Virus record (IMG/VR): IMGVR_UViG_3300012929_000031
Coordinates: 1-42,387 of that record
DNA: 42,387 nucleotides
Strand: one strand, 5' to 3'
Source of the DNA: a virus
The notes beneath the pieces are model-generated. The model did not search any database. It saw nothing but the letters and a program-made list of their open reading frames with translations, and had not been told where the DNA came from. Each line of letters starts with the position of its first letter. The stretch's first letter is position 1. Below, piece by piece: positions 26,047 to 33,221 of this stretch. The position numbers and the translations under genes were made by a program.

Positions 26047-26379
26047 TCACTTTCTCCCGCGACTTTCATCGCACACTTCGATGGCGAAGCGCAATGCCAT
26101 CGCCGCTACTTGGATCGCTTCCTTGCGCATTTTCACGAGATCGCGGCATTTTTGGTTAGTCCATACGTGGACTTTCAATTCGTCGACTTCTTCAAGAAGA
26201 ACCGCGAAGCCTTCATGCGCCGAATTGAACGCGGGCCAATTTTCCATTGCATTATCCAACTCGCAGCGGGCTTCTCCGATTGCTCTTGATAGAGGGGCTT
26301 CAGACGGGAAAATGGCTTTTGGTTGACCCTGAAACGGTTTGGCGATCTGTTCAGTAGCGGTATCGTATATTTTCATCAA
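26047..26379 (-). CDS. MazG-like nucleotide pyrophosphohydrolase-type protein
   Basis: The 110-residue product carries the helical pattern of MazG-like phage proteins: an AHEGFAVLLEEVDELKVHV helix with the E..EE.DEL metal-binding-type acidic residues, and then a helix RKEAIQVAAMALRFAIEV. The family often acts on nucleotides. The start (two adjacent Mets) follows an AAGAGG Shine-Dalgarno. A long structured leader lies upstream (26399-26640). Confidence 0.6.
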   Translation of the reverse strand: MMKIYDTATEQIAKPFQGQPKAIFPSEAPLSRAIGEARCELDNAMENWPAFNSAHEGFAVLLEEVDELKVHVWTNQKCRDLVKMRKEAIQVAAMALRFAIEVCDESRGRK

Positions 26380-26398
26380 TCAATCCTCTTGCCCATCT

Positions 26399-26459
26399 CC
26401 CGCCAGAGTTCACCCTCACATGCGCTCGCTTCACATTTCGGGGTGGGGCCTCTGGCGGG
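26399..26459 (-). ncRNA. long-stem RNA structure 3, next to the MazG-like gene's ribosome site
   Basis: A perfect 10-bp inverted repeat (CCCGCCAGAG / CTCTGGCGGG at 26399-26408 and 26450-26459) encloses 41 nt. On the minus strand, inside it CACCC pairs with GGGTG. Its 3' arm ends about 12 bases before the AAGAGG of the MazG-like gene, so folding could affect that start. This is a candidate translational control element. Confidence 0.4.
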
Positions 26460-26477
26460 CGGGACTCTTTGCCGGAG

Positions 26478-26546
26478 CCCCGTTGCTTGCCAGTTCCCAG
26501 GCAGCGGGCCAGCGCTAGCCTTACCAATTTGAAACAAGCAACGGGG
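26478..26546 (-). ncRNA. long-stem RNA structure 2
   Basis: A perfect 12-bp inverted repeat (CCCCGTTGCTTG at 26478-26489 and CAAGCAACGGGG at 26535-26546) encloses 45 nt, with GGCT/GGCC pairing around AGCGCT inside. The stem is too long and the loop too large for an ordinary terminator. Its neighbours carry similar stems, so the three look like one designed region. Function unknown. Confidence 0.4.
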
Positions 26547-26560
26547 ACGGACTCAGTTAT

Positions 26561-26636
26561 AAAAAGCGCCCCGGCGTTTGACTACGTGTCCTGTATCCGC
26601 ACCGTTTCCAGTGTGACCTCGGAACCCGCCGGGGCG
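26561..26636 (-). ncRNA. long-stem RNA structure 1 followed by a T-run (possible terminator)
   Basis: A perfect 10-bp GC-rich inverted repeat (CGCCCCGGCG at 26567-26576 and CGCCGGGGCG at 26627-26636) encloses 50 nt. Read on the minus strand, the stem is followed by CTTTTTAT, so it may terminate transcripts of the ssDNA-binding gene just upstream. Weaker inner pairings (GGTTCC with GGAAAC; GTG with CAC) suggest a three-way junction rather than a simple hairpin. Confidence 0.45.
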
Positions 26637-26656
26637 AACAAGGAGCTGCTAGGGGA

Positions 26657-27565
26657 TCAGGCAGCTCGAAGGTAGCCGTACTCGACCAATTGGGCGTGGT
26701 TCCAGCCGGCAGCGATCATCTGCGCGTAGCTGATACCTTGAGCCTTCTCGGTCATCACGGGGCCGCTCGGCGGAGCCGGGGCGACTTGAGGAGTGAGGAA
26801 CGCAGTGTGCGGTTGAACCGCATGCACCGGAGGCGGCACAGCGGCAGTCGGAGGCGGTACGACCGCGACCGGTGGCGCTACAGCCGTCTGAGGAGCCACA
26901 GGCGCTGCGTTCGACGCACCCGCCGGAAGTGCTGCGACCGGAGTCGAAGACGCTCCAGCCGGGAGCGCATCCTTGCCGAAGCCCGCTTGTGAGGCGTCGG
27001 GACCAGACGAGATTTCCGGACCGAAGCCAGCGTGCGCGACGAAGCGATGGTTTAAGTACACGCCGGGTTTCTGAAAGCTCTTATTGCCGACGACCGAGCC
27101 ATTGACTTGCACGTAATGGCCTTTCTTGATCGAATCGGCCGGGACCGTTTGTGTGCCGTCTCTATTGACGGTGGTAGGCGCGAACGATGTAGAAAACGCG
27201 AGAACCCAATGTCCCTTAAAGCCTTCTTGTTGCGACGGGATACGGCCTTCGCCATTCGGGACCATCGAGTCACCATCCGTCACTTTCCACGCGAATGTAG
27301 GAGAGGCGTGTTGACCTTGCGGAAACGCTTCTTTTCCGGCGCGATCGATTAGACTGCCCCACTCGGTTTGATTCCAATGAGCTTCCGGACCTTTGGCAAT
27401 TCCAACGCCGAATTCGAAACGTTGCGTCGGTTTGCCGGCTTCGGGGCCGTTTTTTATAAGTAGGGGGTTCCCCTGCCGGTCTTTCGTCTTGGCTTTGACC
27501 AAGCTGCCCCATAAGAAGCGGCCGACGGGAGTAGTAAACAGAAGTGAAATATCGGCAGTGGTCAT
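26657..27565 (-). CDS. single-stranded DNA-binding protein (DUF2815-like)
   Basis: The 302-residue product has an OB-type N-terminal domain of the phage ssDNA-binding kind: FTTPVGRFLWGSLVKAKTKDR, KPTQRFEFGVGIAKG, KGHWVLAFSTSFAPT and HYVQVNGSVVGNKS with GVYLNHRFVAHAGFG. A long Pro/Ala linker (about 200-265) is followed by a C-terminal motif GISYAQMIAAGWNHAQLVEYGYL, a short conserved tail typical of these proteins. It would coat replication DNA. It overlaps the nuclease gene by 4 bp. Confidence 0.75.
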   Translation of the reverse strand: MTTADISLLFTTPVGRFLWGSLVKAKTKDRQGNPLLIKNGPEAGKPTQRFEFGVGIAKGPEAHWNQTEWGSLIDRAGKEAFPQGQHASPTFAWKVTDGDSMVPNGEGRIPSQQEGFKGHWVLAFSTSFAPTTVNRDGTQTVPADSIKKGHYVQVNGSVVGNKSFQKPGVYLNHRFVAHAGFGPEISSGPDASQAGFGKDALPAGASSTPVAALPAGASNAAPVAPQTAVAPPVAVVPPPTAAVPPPVHAVQPHTAFLTPQVAPAPPSGPVMTEKAQGISYAQMIAAGWNHAQLVEYGYLRAA

Positions 27566-28635
27566 TTGAAAATTCTCCGAGTAAGTGCAGTAGAAATAGG
27601 CTTCAGTTTCATTGAGGATGGCGGACGAGATGCTAGGCCTTTAAGCGTTTCTTCGTCAAGTAATTTGCGGTCGCGCGCTTGCGTCGGCGTAATCGGTTCG
27701 ACGGGTTTCGCGAGGTTCACACCGATCAATTGGCCGGTCGCGATCACGATGTCTTTATCCACGAGCCACGCGAGCGGAGACGCTTTCGACTCCATGCCCC
27801 AGCCCGGAACTTGTACACCGGCACGCACCTGCGCCTCTACCATCGCATCCAGTACGGTCTTACGCGCTTCAAGTATTTTGGAGGCCGCGGTGAGCACCGT
27901 TGACTCTGCACCCATTTGCGCAGGTGTCAATGCTACCGCTTCGGCCATTCCAGAAAAGTGTACGACTTTCGATGCGCCAGCTTGGAACGTGCCGCATATT
28001 TCGCGGGCCGGACAATATAAGCAGTGGGGGCCGACGTTCGTCGTGACGCCGTCGTTCACTGCGTCGATAACCGGCTTGATGAAATCCGGGAATTCGTCGA
28101 TCCCAATTTCCCAGGTGCGCACCTTCTGCGACACGTAACCGTACGGTTGCACGATCATCAATTTAATCCGGAGAGGCTTGACGTGTTGACACGTATCCAT
28201 GATGCCTTGCGCTTGTCCGAGCAACTGTTCGTTCTCGTATTCATCGACGATCATGTACCCGTATTTGTATTCGGGGATCGTCAAGAGGCGCTGAATCGGG
28301 TCCCAAAACCACAGGTCGGGTGTGCCCCAGCAATCAGTCGGATGGATCGTCGGCGCGACAACTGGCATTTCTGCGACGCCGCCCGGCGGGATCGAGTCGA
28401 CCCACATTTGCGCACCTGCGAGCATGTCTTCGTCGACTTTAACTCCGTCGCGCAACGTGCCTACCGGGACATCGCGACCAAAGTACTTTTCATAAGCGAC
28501 CCAGTGCGCGACGCGGCCCTCGATCGCCGCCGCGCTGTCTTTCTCGGGCGGCGCTTTCGGTTCGAGATCGCGCGAGCCGGGACAGCGCGTGATGCGCGGG
28601 AGCTTGGAAAAACCGATGGGGGCGTGCGCGGTCAT
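27562..28635 (-). CDS. RecB-like PD-(D/E)xK nuclease, DUF2800
   Basis: The frame is open to 28809, but ATG 28635 follows GGAG with six bases spacing and starts the family-like MTAHAPIGFSKLPRITRCPGS. The 357-residue product has the nuclease motif TPDLWFWDPIQRLLTIPEYKYG (Asp107, Glu122, Lys124). Cysteines at 18, 205, 208 and 214 (RCPGS and CLYCPAREIC) could form an iron-sulphur cluster as in AddB/Cas4-like nucleases. Likely a recombination/replication nuclease. It overlaps the SSB start by 4 bp. Confidence 0.8.
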   Translation of the reverse strand: MTAHAPIGFSKLPRITRCPGSRDLEPKAPPEKDSAAAIEGRVAHWVAYEKYFGRDVPVGTLRDGVKVDEDMLAGAQMWVDSIPPGGVAEMPVVAPTIHPTDCWGTPDLWFWDPIQRLLTIPEYKYGYMIVDEYENEQLLGQAQGIMDTCQHVKPLRIKLMIVQPYGYVSQKVRTWEIGIDEFPDFIKPVIDAVNDGVTTNVGPHCLYCPAREICGTFQAGASKVVHFSGMAEAVALTPAQMGAESTVLTAASKILEARKTVLDAMVEAQVRAGVQVPGWGMESKASPLAWLVDKDIVIATGQLIGVNLAKPVEPITPTQARDRKLLDEETLKGLASRPPSSMKLKPISTALTRRIFK

Positions 28636-28703
28636 TTCTGTCTCCAAACTTCGCGCACTTCCAAAGAATTTGGGGGGCGGTCCTTCTTCGCGAAAATAGC
28701 GGC

Positions 28704-29420
28704 TCACTTCGGCACCTTCTTTGAGATAGCAATAGCTACCAGCGGGATCATCGCGGCGTTCTCTGGCTTCGAGCATGCGTGAATGTCCGGCACGCCGCAC
28801 TCGGCACATGCTTCAAGCATTGCGGCGGTGGCGAGCTTCTTCGCGCCGACGAGATTCGTGACGTACTTCACGAGCGAGGCGAACGTGTCGCCGCCAAGCT
28901 CTGCGAGCGGGGAAGAGGAGACCGTCGAAACCGATGGAACTGGTGGAACCGCCGAAGTTGCAACTGGGGCGGGCGGAACTATCGTTGTCGGCTCGACGGC
29001 CACAGAAAGTAGCGGAGGCGGAGGAGGAGGTACTTGTGGGGTCTTCGGAAGTTCAACAGTCTTCGGCGCGGCGGGCGCTTCGCCTTTCAACGTACGCTTA
29101 CGACGCCACGTGCCATCTGTATTCTTGGATTGATTGGCAGTATAGGTTTCCGGGCTCCACGCTTCGCCGGCAGAGTCGTATAAAACCGTCACTTCCCCGC
29201 TAACGATTAGCTCGGCAGCGGGGGTGACGACGGGTTGTGAGACCTCAACGATCGAAGCGACAGGCGGAGCGGGAGGAGCGACAACGGGCGGTATGATCTG
29301 CTGAATAGGAAATCCAGCGTTCTGAGGATTTTCTTTGAGGCCAGCGATGAAAGTAAGAATTGCGGCGGCGAGTCGAAGTGCTGAGGGTGAAGCGGTAGAA
29401 GCGTCGATACTGATATTCAT
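28704..29420 (-). CDS. Pro-rich phage replication-operon protein
   Basis: The 238-residue product is the first gene of the operon, with GGAG eight bases before its ATG. It has a small conserved core (VTVLYDSAGEAWSPETY followed by TDGTWRRKRTLK), Pro/Val-rich linkers on both sides, and a helical C-terminus (DTFASLVKYVTNLVGAKKLATAAM). Function is unknown; such proteins sit with ssDNA-binding genes in related phages. A 68-bp gap separates it from the nuclease gene. Confidence 0.6.
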   Translation of the reverse strand: MNISIDASTASPSALRLAAAILTFIAGLKENPQNAGFPIQQIIPPVVAPPAPPVASIVEVSQPVVTPAAELIVSGEVTVLYDSAGEAWSPETYTANQSKNTDGTWRRKRTLKGEAPAAPKTVELPKTPQVPPPPPPLLSVAVEPTTIVPPAPVATSAVPPVPSVSTVSSSPLAELGGDTFASLVKYVTNLVGAKKLATAAMLEACAECGVPDIHACSKPENAAMIPLVAIAISKKVPK

Positions 29421-29447
29421 TAGTCAGTCTCCAAAATTATTCGTGCA

Positions 29448-29519
29448 GATGTGTTGAAGGATTCGAACCAACGTTGCCCTCTATAGACGAGGTGTCCTGA
29501 GCCACTAGACGAAACACAT
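29448..29519 (-). tRNA. tRNA-like element, probably degenerate (anticodon loop reads CTA)
   Basis: On the minus strand there is a cloverleaf-like sequence: a 7-bp acceptor (ATGTGTT / AACACAT, extendable by one G-C pair), TC, a D-arm GTCT..GGAC like tRNA-Glu, a 4-bp anticodon stem (CCTC/GAGG) with loop GTCTATA, and a T-loop TTCGAAT. Problems: the T-stem has two mismatches, the anticodon stem is one pair short, no CCA is encoded. If functional the anticodon would be CTA, an amber reader; if not, it is a pseudo-tRNA or decoy. Confidence 0.4.
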
Positions 29520-29584
29520 CTTGAGTTGCTTTATACGCTCGCTGCGAAACGAGTACAAGCCCCTTTTCACATAACGACGATAAG

Positions 29585-29613
29585 TTGCACTGAACGATTC
29601 CTACAGCTATTCT
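29585..29613 (+). promoter_or_regulatory. possible promoter for the helicase operon
   Basis: TTGCAC and TATTCT with 17 bases between lie just upstream of the helicase start. The -10 is 7 bases from the ATG at 29620, and there is no Shine-Dalgarno, so a leaderless transcript is possible. The match to consensus is weak. Confidence 0.22.
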
Positions 29614-29619
29614 CCGCGA

Positions 29620-31320
29620 ATGGCGCTACGCGATTACCAACTCCAATATAAGACCGACATCTACAATGCCTGGGATTCTGGCGCTCAAAACGTTTTGGGG
29701 GTCTGCCCTACCGGTAGCGGTAAAACGGTGTGTCTTGGTGCGATCCTCAAAGAGAAAGATCGACCTAGCGCCGTAATGGCTCATCGCCAAGAACTTCTCT
29801 CACAATTGGCGCTAGCGTTGAATCGCGAACAGGTGCCGCATGGGATCATCGCACCGCGAACCGTAATCTCTGAGATCGTAAAAGCTGAGATAGAAACGCA
29901 TGGAAAATCCCTCTATAAATTTAACGCAGCAACGCGGGTATGCGGCGTTCATACTCTCGCAGCTCGCGATACGTTAGACCCGTGGTTCGATCAAGTCGAA
30001 TACGCCATGATCGATGAAGGGCATCACGTTCTGCGCGAAAACATTTTCGGCAAAGCGCTTCTCAGTTTTAAGAACGCTCGCGGATTCATGCCCACCGCTC
30101 ACGCGATCCGCGCGGATGGGTGTGGCCTCGGTCGGCCGGCCGATGGGTTAGTTGATATGTTAGTGCTGGGCCCGTCTCCCCGTAACCTCATCAACAGAGG
30201 ATTCCTCGCAGATTACAGACTAATCGCCCCGCCATCGGACATTGACGTGTCGAATGTTCCCGTGGGAACAACTGGCGACTTCAGCGCGCCGAAACTGCGC
30301 GAAGCGGTTCACAAGTCCCGCACCATCGTAGGCGACGTAGTGCGAGAGTATCTGAAATATGCGCCGGGAAAGCGTGGGCTCACATTTGCCGTCGATATTG
30401 AAGCGGCCGAAGAACTGGTCGCCGCATACCGCAAAGCAAACGTGCCGGCGGAAATTGTCACGGCCGGCACCGACATTTCGGAACGCGCGAAGATCATGCG
30501 CCGCTTTCGCCAAGGCAACGTGTTGCAGTTGGTGTCCGTCGACGTGCTAGGTGAGGGTACCGACGTTCCGGCCGTCGAGATCATCTCGATGGCGCGACCG
30601 ACTCATTCGTTCCAACTCTACGCCCAGCAGTTCGGCCGCGCACTTCGCGTCAGCGTGGCCCAAGCGATCTACGACAATTGGGACCAATACTCCGATGCTG
30701 ATCGGCTCACGTTCATCGCAGCGAGCGAGAAGCCCAAAGCGATCATTATCGACCACGTCGGGAATTGGGAGCGCCACGGTCTGCCGGATCGCCCACGCAC
30801 CTACTCGCTCGAACGACGCGAGCGCCGCAGTCGTCGACAAGAGGGCGAGATTCCGCTTAAACTTTGCACCGAATGTTTCCAGCCCTATGAAGCCGTCAAT
30901 ATCTCCTGCCCGTATTGCGGCTCTGTTCCGGCACCACGTAGTCGCAGTTCTCCTGAGTATGTCGATGGCGATCTGCACGAGCTTGACACGTCCATCCTCG
31001 CGCAGCTTAGAGGGGAAAAGGAACGGATCGATGGTGCGCCCGTTTTCCCTCATAATGCCGGTCCGATTGTCATCGGGTCGATTAAGAAACAGCACCGACT
31101 TCGACAAGAGGCTCAGCAGTCTCTTCGCACGTCCATTGCCCTTTGGGCAGGCTACTGGAAGATGCAAGGTGCTTCCGATCAGGAGAGTTACCGGCGGTTC
31201 TTCTACGCGTTCGGTAAAGACGTCATGTCCGCTCAAGCGTTGAACGCATCGGATGCGACCGAAATGACGAACGCGATTCAGATGGAAATTCAACGACTCA
31301 ATATCCGAGGTGCCTCATGA
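29620..31320 (+). CDS. SF2 DEAD/DEAH-like helicase with zinc finger
   Basis: The 566-residue product has Walker A CPTGSGKT (29-36), Walker B MIDEGHH (Asp132-Glu133, DEGH rather than DEAH), the second RecA-like domain with VLGEGTDVP and motif VI QQFGRALR (336-343). A C-terminal zinc-finger pattern, CTEC (416-419) and CPYC (430-433), follows an Arg-rich stretch. It is a nucleic-acid translocase or helicase used in replication or recombination. It opens a rightward operon and its stop overlaps the next start by 4 bp. Confidence 0.85.
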   Translation: MALRDYQLQYKTDIYNAWDSGAQNVLGVCPTGSGKTVCLGAILKEKDRPSAVMAHRQELLSQLALALNREQVPHGIIAPRTVISEIVKAEIETHGKSLYKFNAATRVCGVHTLAARDTLDPWFDQVEYAMIDEGHHVLRENIFGKALLSFKNARGFMPTAHAIRADGCGLGRPADGLVDMLVLGPSPRNLINRGFLADYRLIAPPSDIDVSNVPVGTTGDFSAPKLREAVHKSRTIVGDVVREYLKYAPGKRGLTFAVDIEAAEELVAAYRKANVPAEIVTAGTDISERAKIMRRFRQGNVLQLVSVDVLGEGTDVPAVEIISMARPTHSFQLYAQQFGRALRVSVAQAIYDNWDQYSDADRLTFIAASEKPKAIIIDHVGNWERHGLPDRPRTYSLERRERRSRRQEGEIPLKLCTECFQPYEAVNISCPYCGSVPAPRSRSSPEYVDGDLHELDTSILAQLRGEKERIDGAPVFPHNAGPIVIGSIKKQHRLRQEAQQSLRTSIALWAGYWKMQGASDQESYRRFFYAFGKDVMSAQALNASDATEMTNAIQMEIQRLNIRGAS

Positions 31321-31541
31321 CTATATCGATTAGCCGACAAACTGTTCCTTGTAGCGGCACTAAAATGCGCAAAGTTCGAGCGGACTCTTATGATGAGATG
31401 GTGTCTCTCTTGATTGCCCTCGGACTTCACGTTCCCGGCATAAAGGTGGATGGTCCCGTCCAAATTTTCATTACGCCGAGCCTTCGCGATCCGATCCTGG
31501 CTCTTGGCGCTATCGAATTTGATCTCGCGAAAAACATATGA
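31317..31541 (+). CDS. small phage protein, unknown
   Basis: The 74-residue product overlaps the helicase by 4 bp and the next gene by 4 bp. It is mixed alpha/beta (DSYDEMVSLLIALGL, PVQIFITPSL). No motif recognised. Its placement suggests an accessory factor of the helicase operon. Confidence 0.6.
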   Translation: MTISISRQTVPCSGTKMRKVRADSYDEMVSLLIALGLHVPGIKVDGPVQIFITPSLRDPILALGAIEFDLAKNI

Positions 31542-31885
31542 CAACTTGGGCCGCCAAACTAAAATACCGCCGCACTCCGAAAGGTTGTTTGATGCGTGCG
31601 TATCAATACGCCAAGCGGCGCATCGTCGAGGGTCGCGGCCTCTACCTCGGGCTCGGCATTTGTGATCGGAAGGATTTCTACGCGGAGTTCGAGACTGATC
31701 CTCGCTTCCTTGAGTTACATAGAGCATGGATTGAATCAGGTTACCAAAAATCAGAGCGCCCCACTCCGGATCGTGCCGATACGAAACGCGGCTATCTGGT
31801 CGACAACATCGTATGGGAAACCTACGAGACAAATACGTATCGCGCGTTGAACGGGTACAATCGCGAGCGAGCGGAACAAGTATGA
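31538..31885 (+). CDS. HNH/AP2-associated small phage protein
   Basis: The 115-residue product ends with a pattern common in small phage HNH-like or AP2-type proteins: RPTPDRADTKRGYLVDNIVWETY followed by N. Earlier it has LKYRRTPKGCLMRAYQYAKRRI and GLGICDRKDFYAEF. Missing histidines make a working nuclease unlikely; DNA binding is inference. It lies in a chain of ATGA-overlapping small genes. Confidence 0.55.
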   Translation: MTTWAAKLKYRRTPKGCLMRAYQYAKRRIVEGRGLYLGLGICDRKDFYAEFETDPRFLELHRAWIESGYQKSERPTPDRADTKRGYLVDNIVWETYETNTYRALNGYNRERAEQV

Positions 31886-32013
31886 GAATTCACTTTCTAT
31901 TCGCTTGGTATGACCTATGGATGGGTATCTTTTGGGATCGGAAGCAGCGAAAACTGTATTTTCTTCCTTTCCCTTGCGTAGGCGTTGTCTTAGAGTTTCC
32001 CCGTGAATCATAA
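31882..32013 (+). CDS. small conserved phage protein
   Basis: The 43-residue product begins with a hydrophobic, aromatic run (MRIHFLFAWYDLWMGIFWDR) and ends with FPCVGVVLEF. I recall near-identical short ORFs in other phages. ATG 31882 is chosen because it overlaps the preceding stop (ATGA); the longer frame from 31813 is less likely. Possibly membrane-associated; function unknown. Confidence 0.6.
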   Translation: MRIHFLFAWYDLWMGIFWDRKQRKLYFLPFPCVGVVLEFPRES

Positions 32014-32185
32014 ACTTCGCGTCATTAAACGGATCAATCAAATCGGCCTTCAAGCGCGGGTTGCAAATACTGATATTGAAGAGACTTATGGAACCTGCAT
32101 AGATTTAACTTGCAATTTGCTTTTTCGACAAGACGCAGAACATCTTCGAGACTGGCTAATTGAAGTATTAAAAGAGCCGCTATGA
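32003..32185 (+). CDS. small phage protein, unknown
   Basis: The 60-residue product starts with GTG and overlaps the preceding gene by 11 bp and the lipoprotein gene by 4 bp. It is a helical protein (LRVIKRINQIGLQARVA, EHLRDWLIEVL). No family recognised. Confidence 0.5.
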   Translation: MNHKLRVIKRINQIGLQARVANTDIEETYGTCIDLTCNLLFRQDAEHLRDWLIEVLKEPL

Positions 32186-32361
32186 GACTCATTTCGTTAC
32201 TTCTTACGATATGCCTAGCCGGATGCGCAACTGATTTGCCGCAGGCCGGTCCTACCGCGCATAGCTGTTTGAAAACCGGTCACGAGCGCGGCGAGCTGGT
32301 ACAGTGGCGCTGCGAAGATGATTTTCATTGGATACCTGATAGAGTTTCTCATGAGCGCTAG
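32182..32361 (+). CDS. small lipoprotein
   Basis: The 59-residue product starts with a lipoprotein signal peptide: MRLISLLLTICLAGC, with the lipobox LAGC giving Cys15 as the lipidated residue, then a short polar tail with two more Cys (SCLKTG, RCEDDFHW). It would be anchored in the host membrane after modification. Phage lipoproteins of this kind include spanin partners and superinfection-exclusion proteins; neither is proven. ATG overlaps the previous stop. Confidence 0.65.
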   Translation: MRLISLLLTICLAGCATDLPQAGPTAHSCLKTGHERGELVQWRCEDDFHWIPDRVSHER

Positions 32362-32554
32362 CTTTACCCTTCACGACAACGCAAGTAAAATGCGCCGAGA
32401 CGCTTGGGGCGGAGGAAAGCTACTTGGGTGGATTGACGCTAGAGCGCTAGATAAACTATCAAAAGCTCATCCTAACATACAAGTCGTTGGGGCGATACTG
32501 AGATTTGCACCGTTTACACCTTGGGGGACTTTTCCGGAGTATACACATGAGTAA
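32351..32554 (+). CDS. small phage protein, unknown
   Basis: The 67-residue product (start ATG 32351; an upstream ATG at 32318 is possible) overlaps the lipoprotein stop by 11 bp and the next start by 8 bp. It is basic and mixed (FTLHDNASKMRRDAWGGGKLLGWIDARALDKLSKAHP). No motif recognised. Confidence 0.5.
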   Translation: MSASFTLHDNASKMRRDAWGGGKLLGWIDARALDKLSKAHPNIQVVGAILRFAPFTPWGTFPEYTHE

Positions 32555-32759
32555 CGTTGCCCCGATTCAAACGCCGAAAGTCGGCGATCATATTTTCATG
32601 ATGTGCGGCTGCAATCCGCAAGAGCCGCAACCATTCGTGCCGATCATCCTTCTCCAACAGAATCCGATCATCGTCGGTCTCCAGTGTCTCGCGTGTAAGC
32701 AACATCTGACGGCGGTTAACGGCGTGATTCAAGAGCCGGTGCCAGCAAATGACGGCTAG
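32547..32759 (+). CDS. small Cys-containing phage protein
   Basis: The 70-residue product has four cysteines, as MMCGCNPQ and LQCLACKQH, plus His, which is a plausible zinc-binding arrangement. ATG 32547 overlaps the preceding stop; the longer frame from 32505 is not supported. Function unknown. Confidence 0.55.
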   Translation: MSNVAPIQTPKVGDHIFMMCGCNPQEPQPFVPIILLQQNPIIVGLQCLACKQHLTAVNGVIQEPVPANDG

Positions 32760-32786
32760 GTGCCTCCGATGCGGCGCAGGAAACGA

Positions 32787-33212
32787 ATGGATCAAAACGA
32801 GCCGAAGTCGGAAGAAACCGTCCAAGTGGAAGTCCGTCTCTCCGCCGTCAAATACGAAATTCAACTCTTCCGCAACAACGTCGGCGTCCTCGTCGATACC
32901 GTCGGCCGACCGGTGCGCTATGGGCTCGCCAACGAGTCGAAAGCGCTTAACGAGAAAATCAAAAGCGGCGACTTGATCGGCTGGCGTCCGGTATTCGTCA
33001 CACCGGACATGGTAGGCAAAGTGATCGCGCAGTTCGTTTCGATCGAATGTAAGTCACAAAAGAAACACGCACGGATCGAGAAAGCTCAAATGCGCTGGGC
33101 AGAACTCGTGCAGAAGAGCGGCGGGTTAGCGCTTATCCTTAGTCGAGCTATTGAAGCCGGCGATCTTGCACACGACCCACATGATCGCGACATAAATAAC
33201 AAGTGCGATTAA
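32787..33212 (+). CDS. VRR-NUC endonuclease
   Basis: The 141-residue product matches the VRR-NUC nuclease family: a basic start, the acidic residue in SGDLIGW (Asp62) and the active-site block FVSIECKS (Glu87, Lys89), then KAQMRWAELVQKSGG. These phage nucleases act on branched DNA. AGGA six bases before ATG 32787 supports this start; GTG at 32760 would add nine residues. Its 3' end overlaps a minus-strand ORF (33126-33221). Confidence 0.78.
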   Translation: MDQNEPKSEETVQVEVRLSAVKYEIQLFRNNVGVLVDTVGRPVRYGLANESKALNEKIKSGDLIGWRPVFVTPDMVGKVIAQFVSIECKSQKKHARIEKAQMRWAELVQKSGGLALILSRAIEAGDLAHDPHDRDINNKCD

Positions 33213-33221
33213 GATTTTCAT
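33126..33221 (-). CDS. tiny membrane protein antisense to VRR-NUC end
   Basis: The 31-residue ORF is a membrane helix (KILIALVIYVAIMWVVCKIAGF) with a charged end. It starts in an ATGA overlap with the primase stop, with GGAG seven bases upstream on the primase side, so it is probably translated. It overlaps the end of the VRR-NUC gene on the opposite strand by 87 bp, which is unusual. Moderate confidence. Confidence 0.5.
   Translation of the reverse strand: MKILIALVIYVAIMWVVCKIAGFNSSTKDKR

Noticed and set aside
28024-28782. 252-residue plus-strand ORF
   Set aside because: It is antisense to the DUF2800 nuclease, which has clear motifs.
30547-31293. 248-residue minus-strand ORF
   Set aside because: Antisense to the helicase.
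32749-32976. Alternative frame beginning MTARCLRCGAGNEW
   Set aside because: The start looks gene-like, but the rest becomes Ser/Arg low complexity and the VRR-NUC frame has the catalytic residues.
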